Shown here in pieces: positions 26,393 to 34,576 of a stretch of 64,000 nt of DNA; the first letter of the stretch is position 1; each line of letters starts with the position of its first letter. The position numbers and the translations under genes were made by a program. Below the pieces are notes generated by a model that was not told where the DNA came from, did no database searches, and saw only the letters and a list, made by a program, of their open reading frames with translations. The stretch covers positions 1-64,000 of the forward strand of contig CALUWH010000008.1 in NCBI GenBank assembly GCA_944324435.1, in the 5' to 3' direction. The DNA is from Candidatus Gastranaerophilales bacterium. GTDB lineage: Bacteria > Cyanobacteriota > Vampirovibrionia > Gastranaerophilales > Gastranaerophilaceae.

Positions 26393-28265
26393 TTATACCC
26401 TCGGCTATTGCTTTTGCTGTTTTTTGTTTTCTTGAATCACTTACCAGTTCTGCTCTTTCATCAGGATTTGATAAGAATCCCGTTTCTATTAAGACAGCCG
26501 GTACTGTTGTGTGATTTATAACATAAAACTTAGATTTTACTAAACCTCTATCTTTTGTATTTATATCCTTTGCAAGATGTCTGTGAATGACATTGGCAAG
26601 CTCTTTGCTGTAATCATGGTAGTAGTGGGTTTCAATACCCTTCGGCTCAGTTGCTACAGCTGAGTTAACGTGAATACTTACAAAGATTTCCGGAGTTTCA
26701 TTTTCAGAGAATTTAACTCTGTCATCTAATGAAACATAAGTATCGTCCGTTCTTGTTAACGCAACTTTATATCCCTTGGATTTTAATATAGATGCAACCC
26801 TTTGAGAGATATCAAGTGTTATATCTTTTTCGTTAATGCCTTCCCTTATAGCGCCGTAATCAGTTCCTCCATGTCCAGGGTCGAGAACGATTTTATCTTT
26901 TGAAGGAGACTTTTTGGCAGCCTTTTCTGCTGCAATCTCGGAAGGTTCTTTCACGCCCTGCGTAATTAAAATCTTTATGGCCTTACCATCCAAACTCTGT
27001 TCAATTTTTACAATATCATTTTTGTTTAGCGGCATGCTTCCTCTAACACCGATTTGAGGCAAAAGCGACATGACAAACGGTTTATAATATGTATTGTTAA
27101 AAGTTTTTATCAAATCCGGCTCATTGTAGCTTTTCACATTAAACATATATATACTAAGAGAATTGTCCTCTCTTAAAATAGAATGAGCAACAGGAGCAGT
27201 GAAAGAGAAAATAAGCTCATTTGTTTTGCTGTCAATTTTTCTTATAAAAGCTTTATTAATATTTGCAACACTGCTTGCTAAATCTGTATGATTTAATTTG
27301 TCAGCATTAATAAATAGCATGGATTGAGCATCGGCCGAATAAACCGGAATATATTTTTCCGCATTATCAGAAGTTACAACAACTCTGGCTTTATTAAATT
27401 CAAATTGTCCGATTCTTGCGGTATCCTTGCAGCTTCCGTCAGGGCATAATTTCAGCTCTGTATTTCGAATCTTTTTGTCAACAAAGGTATTAGGTAAATC
27501 AATAACAACACGCTTTGGAGAATCAAGATAAAACATTCTCGCTGCGGTCATCTGTCCCAAGCCGCTTACTAAAAGTCCGCCGTTTTTTAGATAATATCCA
27601 TTTATGTAATATTTTGTCCTCAATTTTAAATCGGAAGACAAATCGATTGACACAGTAGAATCGTACGTCTGACCGTCAGAATTGTTAAGTGTTGAATTTG
27701 CAAAAGCTTCCTGAATATCTTTCATTACAGCAGGAGAAGCCTTAACGTCATTGTTTATCGGAATTTTCTGTACAACTTGAGCATTTGCAACAATACTTGA
27801 ATATGGAAGCGAGGCGGCGTTTTCATCATAAATCGGATTAAAATAATCGTTACTTATTTTTATATTAGAGGTTTTAACAATAATATTGCCGTTCACTGAA
27901 AACAGTTTTACTTTAGATGTATCAAAGTCTTCCTCAAACGTGATTACGGCTCTTACAACATCAGGATTTGTGGTGAATTGCGAGAGGCGGATTTCTTTAA
28001 TACTGCTTTTGTCAAATACAAGCTGCTGTTTGTCGCCTATTAATACAGAGTTATCAATATCAAAGTAGATTCTGTTAGGGTTATCGAGCCTTGAGAACTT
28101 CAATTCTCTGCGTGCCGCATCAGCAGGCTCTTCTATATTTATATAAACCATAGAGGCGCTGTCGTCAAAATTCAAAGACATAACTTTAGAAGGCTCTGCA
28201 TTTACCTGCAAAGTCTGAAAGAAAAACATTATGAATGTTATTATAAGAAAAAGTATTCTCTTCAT
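26364..28265 (-). CDS. amiC: N-acetylmuramoyl-L-alanine amidase with AMIN domains
   Basis: The enzyme cleaves the amide bond between MurNAc and the stem peptide, usually at the septum. A signal peptide (about residues 1-22, cleavage near VNA) is followed by AMIN-type targeting regions (about 28-140 and 215-340) and a C-terminal zinc amidase_3 domain (about 455-633). Catalytic residues are visible in LDPGHGG, REGINEKD, SIHVNS and LIETGFLSN. The frame is open from a TTG at 28286, but the ATG at 28265 begins the signal peptide. It is the first gene of an operon with murI. Confidence 0.94.
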   Translation of the reverse strand: MKRILFLIITFIMFFFQTLQVNAEPSKVMSLNFDDSASMVYINIEEPADAARRELKFSRLDNPNRIYFDIDNSVLIGDKQQLVFDKSSIKEIRLSQFTTNPDVVRAVITFEEDFDTSKVKLFSVNGNIIVKTSNIKISNDYFNPIYDENAASLPYSSIVANAQVVQKIPINNDVKASPAVMKDIQEAFANSTLNNSDGQTYDSTVSIDLSSDLKLRTKYYINGYYLKNGGLLVSGLGQMTAARMFYLDSPKRVVIDLPNTFVDKKIRNTELKLCPDGSCKDTARIGQFEFNKARVVVTSDNAEKYIPVYSADAQSMLFINADKLNHTDLASSVANINKAFIRKIDSKTNELIFSFTAPVAHSILREDNSLSIYMFNVKSYNEPDLIKTFNNTYYKPFVMSLLPQIGVRGSMPLNKNDIVKIEQSLDGKAIKILITQGVKEPSEIAAEKAAKKSPSKDKIVLDPGHGGTDYGAIREGINEKDITLDISQRVASILKSKGYKVALTRTDDTYVSLDDRVKFSENETPEIFVSIHVNSAVATEPKGIETHYYHDYSKELANVIHRHLAKDINTKDRGLVKSKFYVINHTTVPAVLIETGFLSNPDERAELVSDSRKQKTAKAIAEGIIEYIKENSK

Positions 28266-28408
28266 AAATACAGGATATGCCCCCAAATCCTTAATAAAAT
28301 TCTACCAAAAAAAGGGGTTATGGTAAAGGGGTAAGGCGGAGGGAAGAAAAATTTTTATTAAGATATTTTTATCGAAAAAGTTGATATTTTACCGTAAGTG
28401 TGAAAGGA

Positions 28409-29647
28409 TTAAGCATTATTTTTTATCCCGACGGTTCTTGCAAGAGCGTAATGATACTCTTTAGGCGCCTTAGTAAGTTTTACCAGAAGTTCGTCATTTG
28501 TATTTGCAAGTTCTAATTCTTCCCCGTTAAGGTTTTTAATCTCTGTAACCTGTGTTATAAATTTTTCAGATGGAGATATGATTTCAATATCTTCATTTTT
28601 GTTAAATTTATTCTTTGTTTTTATTTTGTAATACACGCCGTCAAAGTCCCAGAATTCGCACAAGAAGTCCGCTCCGGCAAGCCCTTTTGAAATATCGTAG
28701 CTATAGCCGTCTTTAGGGTATCCGCCGCCGAGATAAAATCCTGTAGTATAGCCTCTGTTGCCGACTTTCAAGAGCTCCTCAAAATACGGCTCCATATCCG
28801 CTTCAGGATTTTCAAGAACAGCATCAATAGCTTCTCTGTAGGCTTTTGCCGTTGCTGATACATAGTAAAGGCTCTTGGTTCTGCCTTCAACCTTGAAAGA
28901 GTCAATTCCGGCCTCAATCATTTCTCTTAAATGCTTAACCAGACACAAATCCTTTGTACTCAAGATATGCGTACCTTTTTCATTTTCAGCGATTTCCCAA
29001 TACTGTCCGGGGCGTGTTTCTTCAACGAGTTTATAGCTCCATCTGCACGGCTGAGAACAATTTCCGGAGTTGGCTTTTCTCTCTCCGCCGGTCATATAAT
29101 CGCTCAAAAGGCATCTGCCGGAAAAAGAAACACACTGCGCGCCATGGATAAAGCATTCAAGTTCCATCTCCGGAACTTTTTGCTTAATTTCCGCAACATC
29201 GCTTATAGGAAGTTCGCGCGCAAGTATAGCTCTTGTCGCACCCATATCCTGCCAGAAGCGGACAGCTTCATAGTTTAATATATTTGCCTGCGTACTCACA
29301 TGAATATCGACGTTTGGCATATATTTTTTTGCAAGTCTCATAATACCGGCATCACTTATAATAAGCGCATCCGGATTAGAGTCCGAGAATTTATCCATAC
29401 AGGCTTCAAGTTGTTTTATATCATTGTTAAACGCAAAAATATTCAGAGTTAAATATACTTTTGCACCCATTTGGTGCGCCGTATCTATTGCGCATTTGAG
29501 ATTTTCAAGCGTAATCAACTCACCTTTTCTCATCGCGCGCAGGCTGAAATCTACAATGCCCAGATATACTGCGTCTGCACCATATTTAATTGCGTATTTC
29601 AATTTTTCGACATTGCCTGCAGGCATTAAAAGTTCGGGCTTTATCAT
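28409..29647 (-). CDS. Peptidase U32 family protein, TrhP-like
   Basis: The protein belongs to the U32 family, most members of which are now known as tRNA or rRNA hydroxylases or their maturation factors rather than peptidases. The N-terminal LMPAGNVEKLKYAIKYGADA and the cysteine cluster ANSGNCSQPCRW, with SKDLCL and IDSFKVEGRTKS after it, resemble E. coli TrhP (YegQ), which hydroxylates U34 of tRNA. The length of 412 residues fits. The gene has no RBS but a TAAAAT box 6 nt before the ATG. Confidence 0.88.
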   Translation of the reverse strand: MIKPELLMPAGNVEKLKYAIKYGADAVYLGIVDFSLRAMRKGELITLENLKCAIDTAHQMGAKVYLTLNIFAFNNDIKQLEACMDKFSDSNPDALIISDAGIMRLAKKYMPNVDIHVSTQANILNYEAVRFWQDMGATRAILARELPISDVAEIKQKVPEMELECFIHGAQCVSFSGRCLLSDYMTGGERKANSGNCSQPCRWSYKLVEETRPGQYWEIAENEKGTHILSTKDLCLVKHLREMIEAGIDSFKVEGRTKSLYYVSATAKAYREAIDAVLENPEADMEPYFEELLKVGNRGYTTGFYLGGGYPKDGYSYDISKGLAGADFLCEFWDFDGVYYKIKTKNKFNKNEDIEIISPSEKFITQVTEIKNLNGEELELANTNDELLVKLTKAPKEYHYALARTVGIKNNA

Positions 29648-29653
29648 AAAATG

Positions 29654-29659
29654 ATTTTA
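29654..29659 (-). promoter_or_regulatory. -10 hexamer of a predicted leaderless transcript (U32 gene)
   Basis: On the minus strand TAAAAT with an upstream TGC (extended -10) ends 6 nt before the ATG at 29645-29647. Confidence 0.55.
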
Positions 29660-29741
29660 GCATAAACTTATTGCTAAGAAAAATATAATACTTACATTCA
29701 TACAGTCGTTTCTTACAGCAAAAGTCAATCCGCAAAGACTA

Positions 29742-29933
29742 TTATTGATGTTCATCTTCGTTTAAAGTATACTTTCCGGCTTCTATTAGCTTAGCCTTGT
29801 AAGCTATTGCCTCTGCAGGCTCCATTTTTTCTATTTTTTTAATATCCTCCGGATTAAAGCGGATTTTTGATACTGTTATACCTGCAGTATCACCTTCTCT
29901 GGTTATTGATTCCGGTATATATTGTTCGTCCAT
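29742..29933 (-). CDS. Small acidic protein downstream of the ART giant, 63 residues
   Basis: The ATG lies 3 bp after the stop of the 1505-residue gene with GAGGGA as RBS inside that gene's end, so the pair is coupled. The product is charged, without membrane segments, and contains FNPEDIKKIEKMEPAEAIAY and a tail YTLNEDEHQ. No family is recognised. By position it could be an immunity protein or secretion chaperone for the ADP-ribosyltransferase; that is inference from context only. Confidence 0.72.
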   Translation of the reverse strand: MDEQYIPESITREGDTAGITVSKIRFNPEDIKKIEKMEPAEAIAYKAKLIEAGKYTLNEDEHQ

Positions 29934-29936
29934 ATT

Positions 29937-32900
29937 TTATCCCTCGCTTACTCTTTTTATTTTCTCATAAGGCGTTTGTTTTACAACGGCTTCAATAACC
30001 CATAAATTTCGGTCCTCGTCAAAATGAGCCCCTTTAATAACTAAATAAGAGTCTCTTTGCAAGATAATTTCATATTCTTCGACATGCGGCGTATTGAAGT
30101 CCTCAACAAAAGCCCCTTTAGTCTCTCCGGGAATATCTATTTCCCAGAGTATAGCTCCGTTTTTGTTCGTACCGGAATGTCCTGTTACATTTTTTTGAGC
30201 CCACTCTGCACTAAAGTCCCTATTTAAGGAAGTCGACATAAAGCGTTCTTGTTTAACGGCACAGCCTACAAGGTATTTATTAACAAATTTATCTATTTCC
30301 TGTTTGGAAGCCCCTTTCTTTATAAGCCTTTCTAAGGCTTCTCCGGCACTCATTCCGTTAGAAAATTTTATGTTACTCAATGAACCGTCATATTGCTCTC
30401 CTCTATAGGCTTTAATTCTTTTATTAATTGTCTGGGTGTTTAAATAGTCTGTCAAATTATTAATATAGCTACCTGTAGGTTGATATATTGTATGAGTGCT
30501 CAAAGCCTGATTTATGGCAGAAGAATTGAATTTATAACTGTATATTGCATTTACTGCATTATTATTTTTCTGGCAAATATTTTCAACAACAACGCTCCAT
30601 GTTCTGTCGTCCATGTTTAAGTAAAAATCAAGAGAGTCGTGTTTTCTTATAAGTTTTGCAAAAGCTGCCAGCTTATCTATATTTCTGCCATTATCAAGCG
30701 GACTGACGCTTTCCCAAAGTTTTCTGTATTTACTGTTGCACTTATTCATTAGTTTTGCAATATTCTTATAATCGGTTGAATCCAAATCTAAGTCCATGTT
30801 GTGGACTTTGTTAATATAATATGAACCTTGTATTTTGCCGGACGGAAACATTTTTTTAACATCTTTTCTTTTTACGGGCACTGCAATATTTCTGCTTGCG
30901 GTTGTGCCGAAAGTTGATGTATCTTTAAAAATATAAACACCGTCTTTTTTTGTGACAACCAAATGCTGGTGAGAAACTCCGTTTGCACTTGAGCCTATTT
31001 TGTAAGTCGCATTACCTTCAAAAGACCCGATTGTAAAGCTTTCACCTTCCTTTAAGTTTTTAAGTAAATGTGCAAGCCTCGGTTCATTTAAATCGACAGA
31101 TACAAGCGGCCCTAATGATAACTGGGTGTACTTATTTGAGGCCAAATCTGCTACAAAAATATCGCCCTTCTTGAATTGCTGAGGATTTTCCGAACAATTC
31201 AGGATTTTCGCCTTATACTTATGCGCAGCATTATTAAGCACATTTGGAGAAACAGATTGCATATTATCAAAGGCCGTACTCATACTCTGATTTTTTAGCC
31301 CAATTTGTTTGGCTTTAGAATTGAGTTTTGACAACAAATTATCCATAATGTCTGCATAACCTGCAAAATGATTTGTTATGGATTTAGAGATCTTATTATA
31401 TTTCTTCTCGGATGACATTCCGTCTATTGCGTCGACAATTTTATTATATAGTTTTGCAAGTTTTTTGCCTATTTTTGCTTCTAAATTATGTATACCTAGA
31501 GCAATATCTTCAATACTATCCTGAATTTCCAAGCCGATTTGTTTGGCTTTAATTACCAGTTTGGTAAGCAAGTCATTCATTACATCTTGAAAATCTTTAA
31601 ATTTGGATATGATTGTGGTTTTAATTCTGTTATAATCATTAATGGTTTTAACTTTTTCAATAGAGCTTTCAATCATTTCATGCATTTCAAACAGTTGATT
31701 GCCCAGTTTTGCCTTGAGCTCCTGTTTAGAAACTTTTTGTATTGGAGTGGAGGCTAATTCAACTGCCGGATTTGTATCTAATTTTTTAAGATGAAAATGT
31801 TCTATCTTGAATCCGTGCTCTTTTAGAAGAGCTTCTATTTCTTTCATTTGTTTGATGTTCCGGGATTTTAATTTTACATCAATATTTCCTGCAGCTGTTT
31901 GTTTGTACAGGCGGTTGTATTCGTCGAGCAGATCTTCCGGTTTCATTTGTGAAAAAGAAACGTGGGAGCTGCTATGCCTTTTTAAAGCTGCAACATTACC
32001 GGCGCCGCTTAAAATCATGTTTGAGGCGGTACCTTCAATTGTAACTCTTCCTGTCTCTGCATATTCCTGAGCTGCACCAACTGCAGTATCTGCAACAACG
32101 TTTGCCGCAGACCTTCCCAAGGCAGCCGCTCTGGAAGTTCCTTTTATTACTATTTGTGAGACTTTTCCGGCAGCTCCGCCGACGAGGGTTGATATACTAT
32201 CCCAGGCGGCATCCTGTGCTATTTCCTTGAGATCTCCTTCTCTTAAACCAACCTCAGAGGAAGCTCTGTCAGATATTCCGACAAGCAGGCTTGCGACACC
32301 GGCTCCTGCTGCCGCGACCGCAATAGAGCTGGCTCCGCCCGTGACTGGAATTAATAATGCTGCAATTATGCCTGTAACAGCTGATGTTACAGCTTTAACA
32401 ATATTTCCGCATAAATTTTGAGAGTCATTATATTTAGCAACGCGGTGCGCTATGTCGTTATCTACTCCGAATGTGTTAACATAATTACTTTCTGACGGAT
32501 TTTTTACATACTCTGCAAGCATCGCGCCTCGCAAATCAACTTTGAACATTGATTTGAAAAAAGATTTAAAATTTTCATACTCGCCGCGTTCCTGATAGCC
32601 CTTTAGTGTAAGGATACTGGTGTAATATTGCTCTAAATCAAATTTAACTTCTTCTGCCCTGTTTTTGGAACCCCATAAAGCGCTTAAACTATCAGCAGCT
32701 TTCGCTGTCCAACCTTGTTCTCTGATTTGTTTGTCAAAAGCTGCTTTAGCATTTTCGTACATGGTTGTCAGTATTGTCAGAGTTGTTTTCATGATAATTT
32801 CAGGGTCATGACGCAGTTTGTCAAAAAATTCTTCTTTTGTCACTTCTTCGTCGCAGATAACTCCGTTAGAATCCATGTAGTGCAGGTTGCCGTCAATATC

Positions 32901-34454
32901 CTGAACAACTTTTCTACCCTTGGGCAGTCCTTCTTTTACGACTATATAGTCGGCAACGACCCAGCTGCCATCAGATTTGTTGGTTCGCCCCTGAACTTTT
33001 TCCGAATAATCCCATAAATCTTTTTGAGCAACGTATCCTTCTTCTAAGACCTTATTGTCATGAGAGACAATGTACATATTGCCGGCTCTGTCTTGAGCGA
33101 GCTTTCTGCCGGATTTCAATCCGGTTTTTACCACACCAAGAACCTCTGTGCCGTCTTTAAATTCACAATTTATTTTTGGCAATGAGTCCCAATACAGCTG
33201 TTCTGCGACTTCCTCATCGGAAAGATACTCATTGTCCTTTGTAAATACATAGTATCGCCCTTGTTTATCTGCTGCTACTTTCCAATCATGTTTGAGTTTA
33301 TCTCTCACTATAACAAGCTCTTCTTCCCATTTTTCGCCTGTATTCGGGTCTATCCAGCTTTGTTTAACTTTCGGTGATTCTTCCCAAACCTGCTCGTAAG
33401 TTTTCATGTTTTGTAATGCAGGATCATCTATATCATACTGCTTAGGAATTCTTATCTTATCTAATACCAGAAAGGAGGAACTGCTGTTTGCACGGAGTAA
33501 TAATTCCTCAGAAACTCCGAATTTCTTTGCGATGCTTTCCGGCGTGTCACCGGGCTGCACAATGTATCCCAGCAAACACCCCTCTTTATCAAAATTAAGT
33601 TCCGCAATCTTATCGCCTGATTTTTTAGAGTGAGAACGGTACAGACCATTAATGATTTCAACTCGTTCATAATCGCCGGTTTCAAAGTTTGTGTAATGTT
33701 TTATGGCTGAATTGGTGTCTTCGTCCGTGTAAACTGATGTTGATTCAGTTTCTATAAAAGTTTGACTTTCCCTGTCATATCTATATACCGTGTAGGTATT
33801 TCCTTCAAGTTCTCTGCCCGAACGATAGTCTGTATCCGTGTAATTATAGCATTTCCCACTGTTTAAAACTTGTTTAGATACCGGATATCCGTCTTCATCA
33901 TATTCTATATAAGTATCGTCAATAATTTTACCGTCTCTTATAGTTGTCGAACGAATTTCATTCCCTGCTGCATCGAAAACTGTTTCAACAGTGTCTGTGC
34001 CATAACGTTCTCTAACAAATTTCGAACCGTCTTCAAAAGTTTCTTCCTCATATACACTGCCGTTTTTATATCTGACAATCTGCCTATTCCCTTCTGAAAT
34101 AACCTCTTCAATATCATCAGTTGTTTTTGCCAATCTGGTTAAAAAATCCAAAAGTTCTTTACCGCTCTTATCAACTTTTTCACCATTTATCTTAAACCTG
34201 CCGGCTTCTTTTTCCGACAAAATATTATCTTTTTTTGCGAGTTTCTTTACCGTTTGTATAAACGCCGCAAGTTCATGCTTATCGAGTTTACCTTTGGAAA
34301 CTCCTTCCTGATTGGTATCAATGCTGTCAAAAATGCTTGCCAGAACAGAGCCATCTTCTATGCCCAAATCTTTTTTTGATAATCCGTTTTTGACTTTGCT
34401 GAAGTCAATATCCCCTAAATTTTCTTTTTTCCCGAGGGTAAATGATTCTGACAT
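29937..34454 (-). CDS. Giant multidomain protein with C-terminal ADP-ribosyltransferase
   Basis: The 1505-residue protein has no signal peptide. In order: an EF-hand-like loop (DTNQEGVSKGKLD, about residue 46); beta-rich repeats (110-250); a LysM-type segment YIVQPGDTPESIAKKFGVS (295-340); three repeats of the type GLKSGRKLAQDRAGNMYIV (380-560); a glycine/alanine-rich hydrophobic region (680-730); coiled coils with two copies ending KAKQIGL (920-1060); an FHA-like segment VSHQHLVV...FKDTSTFGTT (about 1160); and an R-STS-ExE ADP-ribosyltransferase (1330-1495) with YRGEQ, FMSTSL and EEYEI. This is the arginine-specific toxin class. A sigma-28-like promoter lies upstream. It is a candidate secreted effector or polymorphic toxin. 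Confidence 0.85.
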   Translation of the reverse strand: MSESFTLGKKENLGDIDFSKVKNGLSKKDLGIEDGSVLASIFDSIDTNQEGVSKGKLDKHELAAFIQTVKKLAKKDNILSEKEAGRFKINGEKVDKSGKELLDFLTRLAKTTDDIEEVISEGNRQIVRYKNGSVYEEETFEDGSKFVRERYGTDTVETVFDAAGNEIRSTTIRDGKIIDDTYIEYDEDGYPVSKQVLNSGKCYNYTDTDYRSGRELEGNTYTVYRYDRESQTFIETESTSVYTDEDTNSAIKHYTNFETGDYERVEIINGLYRSHSKKSGDKIAELNFDKEGCLLGYIVQPGDTPESIAKKFGVSEELLLRANSSSSFLVLDKIRIPKQYDIDDPALQNMKTYEQVWEESPKVKQSWIDPNTGEKWEEELVIVRDKLKHDWKVAADKQGRYYVFTKDNEYLSDEEVAEQLYWDSLPKINCEFKDGTEVLGVVKTGLKSGRKLAQDRAGNMYIVSHDNKVLEEGYVAQKDLWDYSEKVQGRTNKSDGSWVVADYIVVKEGLPKGRKVVQDIDGNLHYMDSNGVICDEEVTKEEFFDKLRHDPEIIMKTTLTILTTMYENAKAAFDKQIREQGWTAKAADSLSALWGSKNRAEEVKFDLEQYYTSILTLKGYQERGEYENFKSFFKSMFKVDLRGAMLAEYVKNPSESNYVNTFGVDNDIAHRVAKYNDSQNLCGNIVKAVTSAVTGIIAALLIPVTGGASSIAVAAAGAGVASLLVGISDRASSEVGLREGDLKEIAQDAAWDSISTLVGGAAGKVSQIVIKGTSRAAALGRSAANVVADTAVGAAQEYAETGRVTIEGTASNMILSGAGNVAALKRHSSSHVSFSQMKPEDLLDEYNRLYKQTAAGNIDVKLKSRNIKQMKEIEALLKEHGFKIEHFHLKKLDTNPAVELASTPIQKVSKQELKAKLGNQLFEMHEMIESSIEKVKTINDYNRIKTTIISKFKDFQDVMNDLLTKLVIKAKQIGLEIQDSIEDIALGIHNLEAKIGKKLAKLYNKIVDAIDGMSSEKKYNKISKSITNHFAGYADIMDNLLSKLNSKAKQIGLKNQSMSTAFDNMQSVSPNVLNNAAHKYKAKILNCSENPQQFKKGDIFVADLASNKYTQLSLGPLVSVDLNEPRLAHLLKNLKEGESFTIGSFEGNATYKIGSSANGVSHQHLVVTKKDGVYIFKDTSTFGTTASRNIAVPVKRKDVKKMFPSGKIQGSYYINKVHNMDLDLDSTDYKNIAKLMNKCNSKYRKLWESVSPLDNGRNIDKLAAFAKLIRKHDSLDFYLNMDDRTWSVVVENICQKNNNAVNAIYSYKFNSSAINQALSTHTIYQPTGSYINNLTDYLNTQTINKRIKAYRGEQYDGSLSNIKFSNGMSAGEALERLIKKGASKQEIDKFVNKYLVGCAVKQERFMSTSLNRDFSAEWAQKNVTGHSGTNKNGAILWEIDIPGETKGAFVEDFNTPHVEEYEIILQRDSYLVIKGAHFDEDRNLWVIEAVVKQTPYEKIKRVSEG

Positions 34455-34505
34455 ATTACAAATGGCTCCGCTTAATCTTACCTAAATTATCTTTCCTTAA
34501 ATTTA

Positions 34506-34532
34506 TTTACGGCATTTTTTAGATAAACTTGA
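34506..34532 (-). promoter_or_regulatory. Sigma-28 (FliA)-type promoter of the ART giant
   Basis: On the minus strand TCAAGTTT (34525-34532), 11 bp, GCCGTAAA (34506-34513). The FliA consensus is TAAAGTTT-N11-GCCGATAA; the match is 7/8 and 6/8 with exact spacing. It lies 52 bp before the start codon at 34454. Confidence 0.6.
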
Positions 34533-34576
34533 GAAATTTAGTGGGCTTCGTTACAAATATTTACATTCAAATGTTT

